Origin: Scleropages formosus
Lineage: Eukaryota; Chordata; Actinopteri; Osteoglossiformes; Osteoglossidae
NCBI RefSeq assembly: GCF_900964775.1
Contig: NC_041806.1
Location: 39,389,638-39,453,637, forward strand
Length of the DNA stretch: 64,000 bases
Direction of reading: 5' to 3'
Shown here: piece after piece, positions 1 through 12,788 of the stretch
Position numbering within the stretch: the stretch's first letter is position 1
Layout of the letters: each line of letters opens with the position of its first letter
Translations under genes and position numbers: made by a program
Notes under the pieces: model-generated
The model's input: the letters and a program-made list of their open reading frames with translations, nothing else
Told to the model about the DNA's origin: nothing
Databases searched by the model: none

Positions 1-347
1 AGTGTTTTATATATTTTGTGTAATATACAGAAATTCAGTCACAAAAGACTACATTGCTATTTTCGGTCCATATTTCAATTACTGTTCTGTTTTTGTGTGT
101 TGAGTATTTCATTAGCGCCTCATACCGTAAATCAGTCACCGCTCTAATCGCCCTATCACAGCTAACGATTTCATAGGCTTCGCCTCCAGCGAATACATGC
201 GCGCACGTATCCCCGCCCTTCAACAGAAACAGTAGCCAATGGGGAGACTCCGTGGCTAGGTCTTCACTGCGCGTGCGCTGACTCTTAACACGTTTTTCCC
301 TTGAACGGAAGGTGTCTCCTATACATACATACTGCCCGTGTGTCGAA
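1..347 (+). promoter_or_regulatory. WDR43 promoter and 5' UTR region
   Basis: This is the stretch upstream of the WDR43 start codon at 348. A CCAAT box is visible at 235-239, and CpG-containing sequence runs from about 180 to 350 with no clear TATA box, as expected for a housekeeping nucleolar gene. An open frame on the minus strand crosses this stretch and exon 1, but it matches nothing I know and is probably chance. The exact transcription start cannot be read from sequence. Confidence 0.5.
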
Positions 348-3300
348 ATGGCGGCGGAAGGGGGACGTCTTGCACTTTCAGCGCCCTGCGCGTTCTCCCC
401 CAAAACACACCACTATCTAGCCGTGTGCTCGCAGGACGGTGCACTGCTGCGCATCTGGGACACCAGGAGGAGCTGTATACACCAGGAACACGCGCTTTCG
501 GCCCACCTGGGTGCACTTTGTACTTGCATAGCGTGGGGACCGAGCCAAGCCGTAAACTTAAAGGTATGAAACTGGACCGGAGGAGAGAGTCCTTGTCAGA
601 CTCAGAGGCCCTGCAACAAGCGTGTGTAATAAACATGATGACGTGCTGGTGGTGACAAGCTGACATTTTCAGAGGGCGGCCTTGCGTGGCCTGTCGCGGC
701 CATGTGTCGAACTTGTGTGAGTTGTGGGTTCCTTCCTTTGTGCCGCGCAGCGCCCTGCCGTCGCGCGTGGGTCCCGCGTCCCGCCTCCGCACTCCGCGCG
801 CCTTCAGTCGACCTAGAGCTGGAGGTGCGGTGATGACAGCAGACGTGCGCTTCACGCAGCACTGAGTCACTGTTCCGTCTCTCACGTACGCTTGGGTCCG
901 AGTTGAGCAGTTAACTTGGTGTGCAGTGTACTGAGTAAGTTAAACACGTGGATCATCCTCCTCCTAAAGAGCTAGGAACCTTTGTGGTTATTTACACTTA
1001 CTTCCCATAGTTATAGGCTGGACAACTAGGGTAAGAATTGTGAGTCAGCAGTGATTTGGTGACAGCCCACTGGAATACAGGATTTCTGAACATTTACCAC
1101 CTCTCTGTTGACTCCAGTGGAGTTACACTGTAACAAGCAACTGAGACTGAGGTTTTCCAAACAGAACAGATGTGACTACACTGTAACTTAGAGTGTAGTC
1201 ATGTCTGTTTGGAAAACTTCAGTCTCAGTTTTCTTCATAATCACTTTCTCCATTTATGGTACAGCATTTGCTTGGAATTAGACTGTGGTTTAAGATTTTT
1301 GTAATAGTTCATTCACAGATGGAGTTACTATACTTGGTCAGTCCCTTTGTAAAAATCAGTGCCTTTTATATACTACAGTCCTGATCATACATCTAACCTA
1401 AAAAAGACCAGTACATGGATTTTGATCTGAAATTTGGCATTCTGTTCATTCTAGTAAATTCCTTCTGGGTCACAATGCCTTGCTGCACCGGATAAAGATA
1501 TTTAAGATGAGAAGTCATGTTTTGAGTGAGCGCCTCTTGTTTTTGCAACAGGATGGACCCCAGAGGAAAAGGAGAAAATCACAAGCGAGGCATGTGTCGG
1601 AGAAGGAAGACTTGTTGGCCTTGGGTACGACAGCTGGCAGCATCGTCCTCTACAGCGTGGCCAAAGGGAAGCTGCACAGCACCCTGGTAAAGGCAATGGT
1701 GCAGCAATGAAGGGTTCTCTGTCAGGAATTGCACCCCTTGAAGTATTTATATTTTGCAGCGCATGTAGGGATGAGTAGGCATCGCACCAACTATACAGCA
1801 TTGTAGTAAAGAAGTTATTTCCTCACTCTTGCAAATTTCTCAGGAGCTTTTTGTGGTATCATGACTTGGTGCATCTTGTATCTAAAAGCTTTAGTGTGCA
1901 CATCTTGTGTACAGTACATGTACATTTATTCATTTAGCAGATGCTTTTCTCCAAAGCGACATACATCTCAGCAAAAATACAATTTGTGCATTACATTAAG
2001 AGGAAGAGACCTGGCTGCAGATATGTGATTCTTAAGTAAGTCTCGTTGATAGTTTTAACCAATTTATGTGAAATTCACACACATGTTGGCTGAAGCTGCT
2101 TGTCCCAAGCGGGGTCACGGTGAGCCAGAGCCTAACCCGCCAACACAGGGTGTAAGGCTGGGGGTGGGGACGAGACACCCAGGACGGGACAGCAGGCCGT
2201 CACAAGGCACCCCAAGCGTCACTCGAACCTCAGACCTGCCAGAGAGCAGGACCCGGTCAAACCCACTGAACCACAGCACCCCCTTGCTTTAAACACGCAT
2301 TTATTTGACGGAAATGTATGTTTAAAGCAAGCTGTGCTTCATTTTGTCTGCTGTGGTTCTTTTCCATTACACATTTCTGTAGTCTAGGCTCATGTAGGTG
2401 TAATATTTGTCATAAGAACCCTGGGAATGAGTTTAGAGTGATGGTGTGAAACTTGCTGGTATTATGTTCAAGTTAATGCCTATTACCTCCTGTTGTTTAA
2501 ATCGTTCGTCCCAATAGAATAATAGTGAAGTGTACGCGGAGGGGTGCGGTGGCGCAGTGGGTTGGACCGCAGTCCTGCTCTCCGGTGGGTCTGGGGTTCA
2601 AGTCCCGCTTGGGGTGCCTTGCGACGGACTGGCGTCCCGTCCTGGGTGTGTCCCCTCCCTCTCTCCAGCCTTACGCCCTGTGTTGCCGGGTAGGCTCCGG
2701 TTTCCCGTGACCCCGTATGGGACAAGCGGTTCTGAAAATGTGTGTGTGTGTGTGTGTGTGTGTGTGAAGTGTACGCAGTTACGCTCTTTGGTTTTGTTCC
2801 AGGAGGAAAGCCACAGTGGAGGGGTGAACGTGGTGCGATGGCATCCTGAGGAGAATTTTCTGTACAGCGCATCGGAGGACACACACATCGCAGAGTGGGA
2901 CCTCCAGACAGGCAGAGTTCGCTGGTGAGTGTCGGCGTACAGGTGTGCATCCGTATACAGCCATGCCCAAGATTGTCCTCAGAAAACAGTGTGACTTCCG
3001 TCGGTGATTGCCAGGAATTCATGCGATGATACTGAGCTTTTTGTTTGAATATTTTTAACTGTAATGCTGTTTGTCAATACAGTTTCATTCAGTATCGCTT
3101 GAAAAGTTTCACAACTCACACACTCTGTTTTCAAAGTGTTTGAATCAAGTAATTTATTCTGTGAACAACTCAATCAGGACAACTTAATTAATACCCTTTA
3201 TGGAATGGAATACAACATGTAAAGAGGATTACCAGGGTCTGGATTAAGATGAACAGCTTGAAAAAAAACGAATAATTTGCTGGACAAGTGGATCATTGAT

Positions 3301-6300
3301 GATTGAAGGAGTTTTAATTTTCAGGACTTGCAATGCAGACAGGATGTTTTTCATTATTCCAGCTAGGCTTTTAATTAATATGTCTTGATTGGAGCTTCAA
3401 TTGCATACATTGCACAATTGCAATCATGCAGAACTGATGTGCCACTTGAAAACTGATTATTAGAATGCAAAAATGAGTATGGTGGCAGAATGAAATAGAA
3501 GGGTCAGACAGTATACGTGCCTTTATGAAGCTGCTTTCTCTACAGTTTGAGTTTGGTCACCCGGTATATGAGTTTATGTTGATTTTATTGTGAATGTGGG
3601 TTCTCGAAGCAGGACCTTGCGCGTTATGCTTTTAATGTGTGTGACATCATCCCTGATTGCCCATAGTAAATGGAAAGCGGACCGCAGGCCCGTGACCGGC
3701 TTGTGTGTGAGTCCGAATGGGCAGTGGCTTCTCTCGGCAGGACAAACCATAAAGATGTGGAACCTGGAGACCAAGGAGTTGTTCAGGGTGAGCACACTAG
3801 TAATGTTTGAACAGTCGCCACTGATCATAAAGCAGTTCATTTTGCTTGGTTGAAGAGTGGCTGCTTTCATAGAGAGTCTGACTGCATCTTATTTCCGTCA
3901 CTGCGGAATTAAGTCCTGGTGGCAGAAGGGCACCGTATATGATCTTGGGGCTACTGGTGGTTATGAAACCTACTCTTTTGATATGTTTCTTCTCTGTGCT
4001 TTCCCAAGCGATTCCAGGGGCACTGCACTGCAGTGACAACTCTGTGCTTCACGCCACCGCACCCCCCTGATAGTGGTAACCTGTACTTCCTATCTGGGGC
4101 CACTCGTGACCCATTGCTCAGCGTTTGGTGAGTGTCCCACCATGGTTCTTCCGTGACAGCACCTACTGCTTAAAGTTTTTATGCATTTTACATAGTGTTA
4201 ATGATTTAAGGAGAAGTACCTTAAAGACCTGAGTAAGAAAAGAAAGCAGGTAACTTTTTTTAAATGTTTTCAAAGCTTGCAAATAATGGCAGTGCTCCCT
4301 GACTACAAATGATGGATGTGTAAGGAATGGGAATAGCCAATGAGTTTGCTGGACCTTAGCTTGTCGTTTACATGCAGCATGGGTCATTTGAAGGTGTACT
4401 CCCATCTGTACTGGTTAGAAGTGCTAGTGTTGCATGTCTGACACAGTAGCACATCGCTTAGCTCATAGTTTGCAGTGTTCTGTATGTTCAACTGGATGTG
4501 TTCCTAAATGTTTCTTAGCTCAGTATATTTCTCAAGATCACCAAATACTTGCCCCACCTGGGACTCATCTTTCAGTTTGTGGTCTGCTCTACGGAAGGAT
4601 TAAAGGTGCTAGAGTGCAGCTAGTAGCGTAATGGTTAGAGCTGCTGCCTTTGGATTTGAAGGTTTCCAGTGCGAATCTCAGCTACTGCTGTAGCACCCAT
4701 TAAGCAAGGTACATACCATAAATTGCTCCAGTAAAATGACCTTGTATAAATCGTTAAATAAGTGTAGGTAGCTTAATATTGTATTACTTTTCTCAAACGC
4801 AATGTCAGCTAAATGAATACACTGTAAATGTACAAATATATGTAGTGCATCTGCATGTTGAGATGTGGTGAACTTTACTCACCGCGACATTACTGCCTCC
4901 TTGTTTCCCTTCCGCTTCTCGTTTCTCAGGCAGGTGCAGTCAGACGGGAATAATAAGAATGCCGTTTCGTCATTTGCTCTAACTGATGAACCCCAGCACA
5001 TTGATATTGCAACCTGTGATGATAAGGACCAGGTATGGTGTGTGGGTGGGTGTCGGTACAAGCTGCTCTTGACAGTCAAAACTTGTAAATTCCATTTTAT
5101 TTACTTGATTTACTGGCGAAGATTGGAGGTCAGTATTCATGTACACTCTTGATCCATTTTGTACATGTCATATGTTTCATTTGCTCTTCATATCCAGTCA
5201 TAGGTACTTACATGCTTCTCTCACTAATTTACTGTGATAAACAGATAATGAAGCATTCTGGTTTTGTGCTGCTGGCGAAGTTTGTGTGGGAGGGGACTGA
5301 TGCACTGATTACCTTGAGTTTTGCATGGCCTTTCCTAAATTCTGCTGTCATCTTCTGCAGGTTTTGAGAATGGCGGTAGCGTGTAAGGACGGGCAGCTAC
5401 ACATTTTCCAGCACCACCTTAATGGGTCGGTCCCTCTCTGATGTGGTCCCGTCAGTCCCGATGTTTGACTCTGAATTACCCACATATTTCTGTGACCCTG
5501 TTAATGATGTCCTGTGTTTCTCCACCTCTCAGGCCTTTTAAGAAACCTCTGTCCCCATCCTGCTCGGTACAGGTGTCGAGCACAGGGGCGCAGGGGGCCG
5601 CTGGAGATGTTCCTGTTCCACTGCCACTGCTGGCGGCAGCATTTGACACAGAGGAGCAGGACCTCCTGCTGGCCTACGGCAGCCGCTTGCAGCCTGTTGT
5701 GGAGAGAGTGGTGAGTGCTGCTGGCAGAGGGGCAGAGAATTGAGTTGTTGGGGGCATGTCTACAGACAGCTTATGTGTAATTCTTTGCAGGCTCTTAACA
5801 CAGCAGAGAGGAACATCTGTTTGGTTCGCAATGTTCAGACCATTTCAATGGACGCTTTGGATTCAGATATTACCAAGGTAATGCCCATCAGCTAGCCTTC
5901 CTTTGTAACACTATAAAGGCTGTCTTCTTACAAAATTGGTCCGATTTTGGAAGTTTTGTGTATTTGCTGAGTTGGCCTAGAGTGTAAGATACCCAAAATT
6001 GCTCCAGTATAAATTACACAGCTGCATTAATAGGTAAATCTGTGGGACAGCTGGCAGTGTAGTGGTTAGAGCTGCTGCCTTTGGACCCAGAGGTTGCAGG
6101 TTCAAGCCTCACCTCAAGCTGTAGTAGCCTTGAGCAAGGTACTTACCCTAAATTGCTCTAGTAAAATTACCCAGCTGTATAATGGGTAAATAATTGTAAC
6201 CTCAACACTGTAAGTCGCTTTGGAGAAAAGCGTCAGCTAAATGAATAAATGTAAATTTTTGTAGGCAGCTTAACATTGTATGTTGCACTGGGAAAAAATG

Positions 6301-9300
6301 TCAGCTAAATGAATACAAGTAAAGTAAGTGAAACTTTGGCCTATGGTCTCTGCTGTTTGACACCTCATTACTGAAGTAGGGCATAGTTGTGACGTTTCTT
6401 CAGGCTACTCTAGTGCTTATTTATGGTATTTTGGCTTAAAAATAAAGTGACGGCTTTGCCATAGAAATTTCCAAAGCGTTCCTAGTTCTGTGGGAAACAT
6501 TAACACACATTGTATAATAGCAGCACCTATGCATTGAATTCTGGAGCCAACCTCTTAATTTCTTTTTTTTTCTTTCAGATGACAGCCTCTGAGGTCAGTG
6601 CCAGCAGTAGAGTGCTTTCCTCTGGTCTGCGAAGCCATCACACATCCGTTAAAACTTTGTCCTCTGAGTTTGGGAAAAATAAAGTTGATCCTGCTGCTGA
6701 AGAGGTATAAAGCTGCATTGCCAACAATGATAACCTCTTTCTCCTGGAGCCCTCAAGCATAATCGTTCACTGGGAGTACATGTGTGTCTGTTCAATGCTA
6801 GATGACAATACAGGAGCGCTTGGGGAAGATCGGAGAAAGGAAGACCACTGTTGGACAAGGGGGTCCTGACATGGCTCCCTCCCTACAGACAGATAACTTC
6901 ACCTTGCTACTGGTTCGGGGCCTTGAAAGCAGTGATAATAACATCCTCAACGTATGCCTAATTTAATATGTCTCTGTGCTTTTAAATTGATAGTTTGCTT
7001 ATTGTGCGTCATGTATCTCAAGTTCCTTTATCATGAGTCCCTCATACTTGGTAGCCTGATGTAATATTGTTTGCTTCCACCCCAGAAAATTCTACAGATA
7101 CGCAAGGATGTGCTGATAAAGAAGACTGTTGCCAGGTTGCCAGACACAGCAGTCTTGCCATTGGTGGAGGAGGTGAGGGAGGGGCTTGCATCACCCTGCA
7201 GAGGGGGGCATTGTAGAACACTTTATGTTGTCTTGGAAAGAAACCACAAGAGTTCGCTAAGGTGAACTAGACCACAGTAAAGCCAAGGTTGCCATCACTC
7301 CTGAAGCCAGCTTGGATCACAAACCAAGCAGAACTGTTAATGTCTTTGCAGAAATCTTGTCTTATGCTAGTTTATGCTTGGTTTGGATTAGTTTGTCATT
7401 TTATACACTGAATCCTCGAGTTACAAAGTGTTGAATGAATAATTTTCAAAAATATTTTTTCCCCATTTTATTCTATTTTCTTAATTTATTTTTTAAATTC
7501 AGTTTTCAGCAGATAATATATATATATATATTTTTTTGCCAGCCTATAAATGTCAGTCAAAGGTACCCAGACAGACATAGTGTGGGACCAACCAGCTTGT
7601 GCCTGGTGTTGCTGAGTGTTGGTAAACAGTACAAGATAAGGAATGTTGCGCATATTTATTGGATGAATGTGTCAAGTCAGTAATAAATATTAGTTTGTGG
7701 ATATGGGTTTTTTTAATTTTCAGTCCTTTCAAATTAATTTTAATGTACCTTAACGTTAGTCTTACAACCTTTTTCATTTTCTATATCCTACAATTTACAG
7801 ACGTTTACTCATAAATAAATTAAGGTGCATCAGGATTATTAACCTTATTGTGATTTATATTTATTTAGCTGACGGTGTCCTCCAAAGTGACTTACAATTT
7901 TAAGATTCTTTCACTATTTAGCCCACCTGTACACCTTTGTAATTTTTACTGGAGCAATTGAAGTAAGTTGCTCAAAGGTATTATAGCAGGAAGTACGATT
8001 CAAATCTTGGTCCTTTGAGTACAAGGTGGCAACTGTAATCGCAACATAAATTGTGAACGGACTTATATGTAAGATGAGTCAGTTGATTTGATAAGACTGC
8101 ACATCTCTTTTTGGTGGGTTAATTCTTCTTTAGGAGGTTTTGGTTGCACAGCACCGATGTGTATTACTGTTGTGTTTCAGCTAACAAAGAGGATTCAAGG
8201 CCATCCATACACGTGAGTATCTATTCAATGCTACGTTCTGTGTTGGTGTTTTTTTCTTTGCGATCCCCCCCCCTTCCCCCTCCACAAACTGGCAACTGTG
8301 CTGCTGAGTCTATGTTGAGTGCTGTTAAAATGCACCTTTTCTGGGTTGCATTGTGGATGTAGAGGAGAAGGAAAATGCACCCAGTGTCTGCGCTATATTA
8401 ATGGTCCCGACCTGTTTTCCGCAGCGCGGTGTTAATGGTGCGCTGGCTCAAAGCGGTCCTGATTCATCACACCTCCTACCTGTCCACAGTGAGTACAAAA
8501 GCCAGATGCTTCTGAACTGAGAGTGCATGATTGCTGTCTAAATCAGACTAGATTGGTGCATTTTCATCTTTCTGCATGGATAGAGTAGCATCTGTTTGCC
8601 ATACCTGATTAGTTGCTTTGTGTGTCAGTGTGTATAACCTTCCTGCTCTGTCTGACTGCAGCTACAAGACCCAGATTCCAGTTTGAGACTGTTGTACCAC
8701 ATGATTGAAAGCAGAATGAAGATGTTCCACAGGCTGACTCGACTGTACGGAAAGCTGTACCTGCTGATAACGCAGGTAATGCCGCTTCCCAGGGAATATA
8801 GTTATGCGGCTAAACGACAAAATTGAGCACATTTAGATGAAGCCTAATGACTCATTTGCGTTCCTTTCTACGGGGTTTAGTGCCGGAATAGACTGTTTTT
8901 TGAACATTTGGACGGATTATCTGGTGCATTAACGAGAACATGTCTTTTGTTGACAGTGTATAGGTATAAGTAAAGTCTTTATAGCATGTGCCTTGTTAAC
9001 ATATAGTACAGCACAATACACTGGATAGGTTATGGCAGTTTTATTTGATGTTGTAAAAAAACCTTTTCTCTACATTTGAGAAAGTTATTTATCTACCTGT
9101 CCTGTTGTTGACTGAACACTGAAATAGCCAGATATGTTGCTCTGACACAAGTTTCAAACACTTGTTAACATTTTCTGCACAACAGGGTCCTTGCCAGTCC
9201 TTGCATTTTAGACCTCTTTTTGGAATTGGTAGAGAAGAACACTCTTTTTGGGTTCTAGGAAGTGATCAGGTCCTGTTGGCTTGAACTTGATGCAAGCAGC

Positions 9301-10957
9301 CACAGGAAGCCAGTGAGAAACAATAAGGGGGTGATATGTTAAAATGCTTTCTCTATTTAAACTTGTGCCACAACATTCTGGATCAGAAAGAGTAGCAGTT
9401 GCAATGCTGGGTAATAAAAATATTAATATATTTATTACATTTTTTATTAGAACACAATGTAATGAAGCAGTTATTTTCTTTACTAATCACTCATAATGTT
9501 TCTAACCCCTCTTTGCTGAAGCATCTGTAAAGTACAATTTGTGATAAAAGAATAGTAATTTGTCTTGGTGTACTGTTTGTATGTTGTCCTGCAGGTGGCA
9601 GCCTGTGACAACACATATAGAGTAACAGAACAAGACCAGGGTGCCAAAATGGTCTATGAGGAAGGTAAGGCACAGTGTGGTCTCAGCTTCTCATCACTGG
9701 CCTTTTGTCATATGAAAGCAAAACGTTTATTAAAATTTCATTGGCATATTCCTTGGATGGATTCTGTCTCATTTTTTCGCTTGAGGGAAATCATGTTTCA
9801 GCACCTTTTTCCTCAGCAAGTGCCAGTAATTGTACTTGTAAAAGGTCATTTTGTTCCTCCACCCTGGATTCAGTTTTCTGTTGAACTGTATGAACAGTAT
9901 TTTACGCAATACTGTAGTGAACAGTTTCAATGTTTGACACATCCTAGTGTGAGTAAATATACTGCTGTGGTCAAGCAGTTTCTTGTGCTTGATTTTCATA
10001 TCACTGTGTGGCCATTGGTATGTTTCACCTGGACAGAGTCCTCAGATGAAGACAAGACTTCTGGAGATGAGGGACTGCCTGAGGAAGACTCAGATGTAAG
10101 TGGGAAAAATTTGGTTGCAGTAAATTTATTCATGTAGCAGACATTTTACTTCAAAGTGACATACAACTCCGAGTAAACAACAGGGCATTTCACAAAAAAC
10201 ACACAATAAGAAAACCACATTTTGTTTGTTATGCACTATTTTGCTGCTGAACATTACTGAAAAACACTTCTGCTAGAGATGACGCCTCAGAAGCAAACAT
10301 ACATGAAAAATTAGCTGATACTGAAGGACTATCTTTTGAAATAGCCAGGAGATTGGGAAATAAATATATCCAAAAGAGATGAGATTTAAGACCGTTCTGG
10401 AATGATGGAAGGATTTAGTAGTTCTGAGGGGGAGAGAGGGCTCATTCCACCACAAATTGGGCTATGACTGAGAACTGACGTGTTTTCAGTTTTGAATGCC
10501 TTCTGAGCAGGACACACCAGGTACTTATAATAGGAGAAGGGTAGCATTCTGGGCTGCTGGGGTGTGTAGGAATTGACCAGATCCTCTAGGCATCAGAATG
10601 TAAAGAAATTTAATTAGCTAACACAGATGACATAGTCTGTTCAGGGTTACTTGGCTGCATACAGTTTGTCATGTCCATCCCGAGATAAATTAGCTGCTCT
10701 GTATTGCATTGACATAGAGCACTGGAGTGTCCCTTACTTCTTCAATAGCAGTAGGAGTCTGTTGTTTTCTTCTGCAAATTCTGCCCATACTTCTGCTTCT
10801 CTCCATTTAGAACTGGGAAGAAGATGAGGAGAATGAGGAAGATATTCAGGAAACATTGAACAAAGAGAAGGGAGCCCAAGAGGAAGACCCGCTCAAGGTG
10901 GACCCGAAAGGGAACAGTGATTCGGATTTTCATCAGAATGAGACTGAAGAAGAATAA
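348..10957 (+). CDS. wdr43: WD repeat protein 43 (UTP5 homologue), 18 coding exons
   Basis: Nucleolar protein of the t-UTP/UTP-A part of the small-subunit processome, needed for pre-rRNA transcription and early 18S processing. Exons: 348-563, 1552-1686, 2803-2924, 3667-3787, 4009-4127, 4930-5032, 5361-5425, 5533-5710, 5791-5877, 6579-6704, 6802-6951, 7086-7172, 8181-8212, 8425-8488, 8662-8775, 9595-9664, 10037-10095, 10811-10957. All junctions are GT/AG and the phases agree. They encode 664 residues (human about 677). The N-terminal half is a WD40 propeller ([40 protein letters not shown]). A Utp12 domain follows at about 451-573 ([12 protein letters not shown] through [11 protein letters not shown]), then an acidic Glu/Asp tail. 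The start has a good context and matches the MAA start of the human protein. Intron 2 holds two SINEs, one ending about 40 bp before exon 3. Confidence 0.96.
1139..1230. repeat. Long imperfect hairpin in WDR43 intron 1
   Basis: The left arm, about 1139-1181, and the right arm, about 1192-1230, are nearly exact reverse complements (ACTGAGACTGA...TTTTCCAAACAGA...GACTACACT). They are separated by about 10 bases, with one five-base bulge. It could be a small fold-back MITE or a microRNA-like precursor. No coding potential is seen. Confidence 0.6.
1921..2035 (-). repeat. SINE/LINE tail fragment (CATTTAGCAGATGCTTTTCTCC type)
   Basis: Reverse-complement copy of the widespread fish tail 'GCTTTGGAGAAAAGC...GCTAAATGAATAAATG', followed by a specific inner stretch (CATACATCTCAGC). 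The same layout recurs at about 10121, 52889 and 60343, so it is a dispersed family of its own. It lies in WDR43 intron 2. Confidence 0.6.
2092..2283 (-). repeat. tRNA-derived SINE, family A (old copy)
   Basis: Diverged minus-strand copy of the window's most common SINE. In sense orientation it has a tRNA-like head (A box about GTGGTTCAGTGGG, B box about GGTTCGAGTGA) and a body ending in GGGACAAGCAG. No clear target-site duplication remains. It lies in WDR43 intron 2. Confidence 0.75.
2525..2776 (+). repeat. tRNA-derived SINE, family A, with 13-bp TSD, close to WDR43 exon 3
   Basis: Young copy at 2538-2763. The A box is TGGCGCAGTGGG, the B box is GGTTCAAGTCC, and the 3' tail runs GGGACAAGCGGTTCTGAAAATG then (TG)n. 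It is flanked by the exact duplication GTGAAGTGTACGC at 2525-2537 and 2764-2776. The insertion leaves only about 26 bp between the second duplication and exon 3 at 2803, so the pyrimidine tract (2783-2800) is host sequence but the branch point may lie in or next to the SINE. Confidence 0.92.
4606..4835 (+). repeat. tRNA-derived SINE, family B
   Basis: tRNA-like head (GTAATGGTTAGAGCTGCTGCC, then a B-box region), a conserved middle (AAGCAAGGTACATACC, ATTGCTCCAGTAAAATGACC) and a tail ending GTCAGCTAAATGAATACA. The tail resembles the 3' end of L2-clade fish LINEs. It lies in WDR43 intron 5. Confidence 0.75.
5975..6325 (+). repeat. Nested family B SINEs (younger copy inside an older one)
   Basis: An older copy is split into about 5975-6040 (ATTGCTCCAG middle) and about 6258-6325 (GGCAGCTTAACATTG...GTCAGCTAAATGAATAC). 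Between them sits a second, fuller copy at about 6044-6257, with its own head (GTGTAGTGGTTAGAGC) and tail (GTCAGCTAAATGAATAAATG). A likely imperfect duplication, GTAAAT-T-TGT, flanks the inner copy. It lies in WDR43 intron 9. Confidence 0.7.
7850..8045 (-). repeat. tRNA-derived SINE, family B, degraded
   Basis: Minus-strand copy: TATTTAGCTGACG tail first, then GGAGCAATTGAAGTAAG and GCAACTGTAATCGC as remains of the middle and head. Diverged, no flanking duplication seen. It lies in WDR43 intron 12. Confidence 0.65.
10121..10200 (-). repeat. SINE/LINE tail fragment
   Basis: Same layout as the fragment at 1921: TTATTCATGTAGCAGACATTTTACTTCAAAGTGACATACA, diverged. It lies in the last intron of WDR43. 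Confidence 0.5.
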
Positions 10958-12745
10958 CACTGATGGCGTGAAGGGAAAATCAAAAGAGACTAAAAGTTAA
11001 ACTGAAGAAGTTTCTAAAATTTGTGCCCTTATTTTTACTTCAGTGTGTGTTAGTTTGTTCTTTTTTAATTACCTGAACAATACTGCCAAATGGTACAGAG
11101 CATTTTTTTTAAATACTAAAACAGATGTCATATTTACGATGTGCAGTCACATCGTTGAAATTCCATTGAACTGCAGTTCCCACAGCTGATCCACAGTCCA
11201 CCTGTCAAATCAGTCTGCCTGTGCCTTGGGACATCACTGTGACTGCACTGTGACAGCTCGCCTCTCCCAGGTGCAAAGTCTAACCATGGTGCTCTGGCAG
11301 GTTCAGCCTGGGTCAATCCTCAATATCTGTGGCCACTCTGGCTTTTTTTTTTTTTTTTTTTTTTTCTTTCTTTTTTTAAACTTCTAAGATTATTTACTTT
11401 AGTCTTATAAATAGCTGCTTGGAAAGTATACAGATGTGATTAAGAAATGTCCATATCTATCCATCAGCACCCAAATGCCTTTAAAATGCCATACAGTTTG
11501 AAGCTCACAGCATTTTTGTCTTATAATTAATGAATTTGTAAGCCTATAAAATTAATTTTCATTTATTGGTCTTTTGGCCCATAATGATGTTCACAGTTAC
11601 CTTACAGAATGTATGTAAAGTTGCATCTTTGTAAATTTTTTTCACTTTTAAAACCTGAATACTGCTTGTTGCAAAATGTAATGTTTTCTGTCATCAATGA
11701 CACGTTTCAGTATTTAATTTTATACCTTTACATGTACATTCATTGTTTTGAGAGCCTTACTTTTGTAACTCTTGCATTGTGAAGAAAATTTGTGCATAGT
11801 AAAAAGAGTTCTATATTAAATATGATAGGAAAAAAGAAAAAGTTTAAACATTCTTTAACCCGAGGCAACGATTAGCTTATTAACCATTCTTTAATAATTA
11901 GCATTTCCTAGCTCAAACAGAGTTGATGCAAATACTTTTGAAGTTTTTTTTTTTTCTCTCCCCTCCCCCCCTCACTTCCAACTGCTTATTTTTGCTGGAG
12001 GCTTCTATTAGCTCCTGTATTTAATTTTGGAAAACTGAAATGATAGCAGGGTTGGGCAATTTAAATCTTGCTGATTTAAATCATGACTTAAAACCAGTGA
12101 TTTCTTTTGATGTTGATTTAAATCAAGTTTAGTGTTTTTTTTTTTTTTTTTTTTTTGGATCAAATCTTAGGTTTATTTGGTTGGTAACAGACACAGCTTT
12201 AAATTACAAGAACCTACCAGTGCAAAGTACTTACTGTAAATGAGTAAATTGAAGGAATTAAATGACATTATTTATTAAATTACAAGCACTCTAGGATAAT
12301 TTAACCACAGTGTTTAATACAGTCAGCTATAAACAGCTTATAACATCTGAAACATGTGAAATTAAATTACACCACAACTTTTGGATGATGATATACTTCT
12401 TCATTTACAAACACCAACAGTTTTATTGGAAGTATAGTTTACTTTTGGCTCACCCAGCTCAGTGTTCTTGTTCAGGGCCTTGAAGAGAAAAACAAGTTTT
12501 AATGCATTTTCTGTGCCAAGCCTTAGTTTATACTGGAAGAAAATTTTAAAAATCTCCAACCCTGAATGACAGGCAAAATATCTGTTATTTTTGGTTCCAG
12601 ATGTTTTTTAAATGTATATTTTAGGCATATAATTTCTTCAGAGTGGTTTCTGTCAAATAATTGGTGCTTAAGGATCTAATTTTTAAAAGTTATTTTAGTA
12701 ATATTTAATAGTTACTCTGTTGCATTCAAATTCAGTTTACTTAAA
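10958..12745 (+). other. WDR43 3' UTR and AT-rich intergenic DNA
   Basis: The stop codon of WDR43 is at 10955-10957. The most plausible polyadenylation signal is ATTAAA at 11815-11820. Homopolymer T runs lie near 11342-11366 and 12135-12157. No open frame with recognisable content is present on either strand. Confidence 0.5.
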
Positions 12746-12750
12746 TTGTG

Positions 12751-12788
<38 letters not shown>

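Noticed and set aside
35-403. 122-codon minus-strand frame overlapping the WDR43 promoter and exon 1
   Set aside because: It shows no recognisable domain, overlaps exon 1 antisense, and is CpG-rich sequence where long frames arise by chance. It is not like TRMT61B, the usual neighbour of WDR43.
2598-3022. Recurrent peptides such as '[21 protein letters not shown]' in many places
   Set aside because: These are translations of the family A SINE in various frames, not genes.
9565-10137. 190-codon frame spanning two WDR43 exons
   Set aside because: It is a read-through of exon 16, its intron and exon 17. The splice signals and the human protein show the intron is removed.
564-10810. Box C/D snoRNAs expected in WDR43 introns, as the mammalian host gene carries SNORD53 and SNORD92
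   Set aside because: I looked for RTGATGA and CTGA boxes 60-90 bases apart with a closing stem. Candidates near 635, 3296 and 6740 lack correct spacing or box D. None could be supported.
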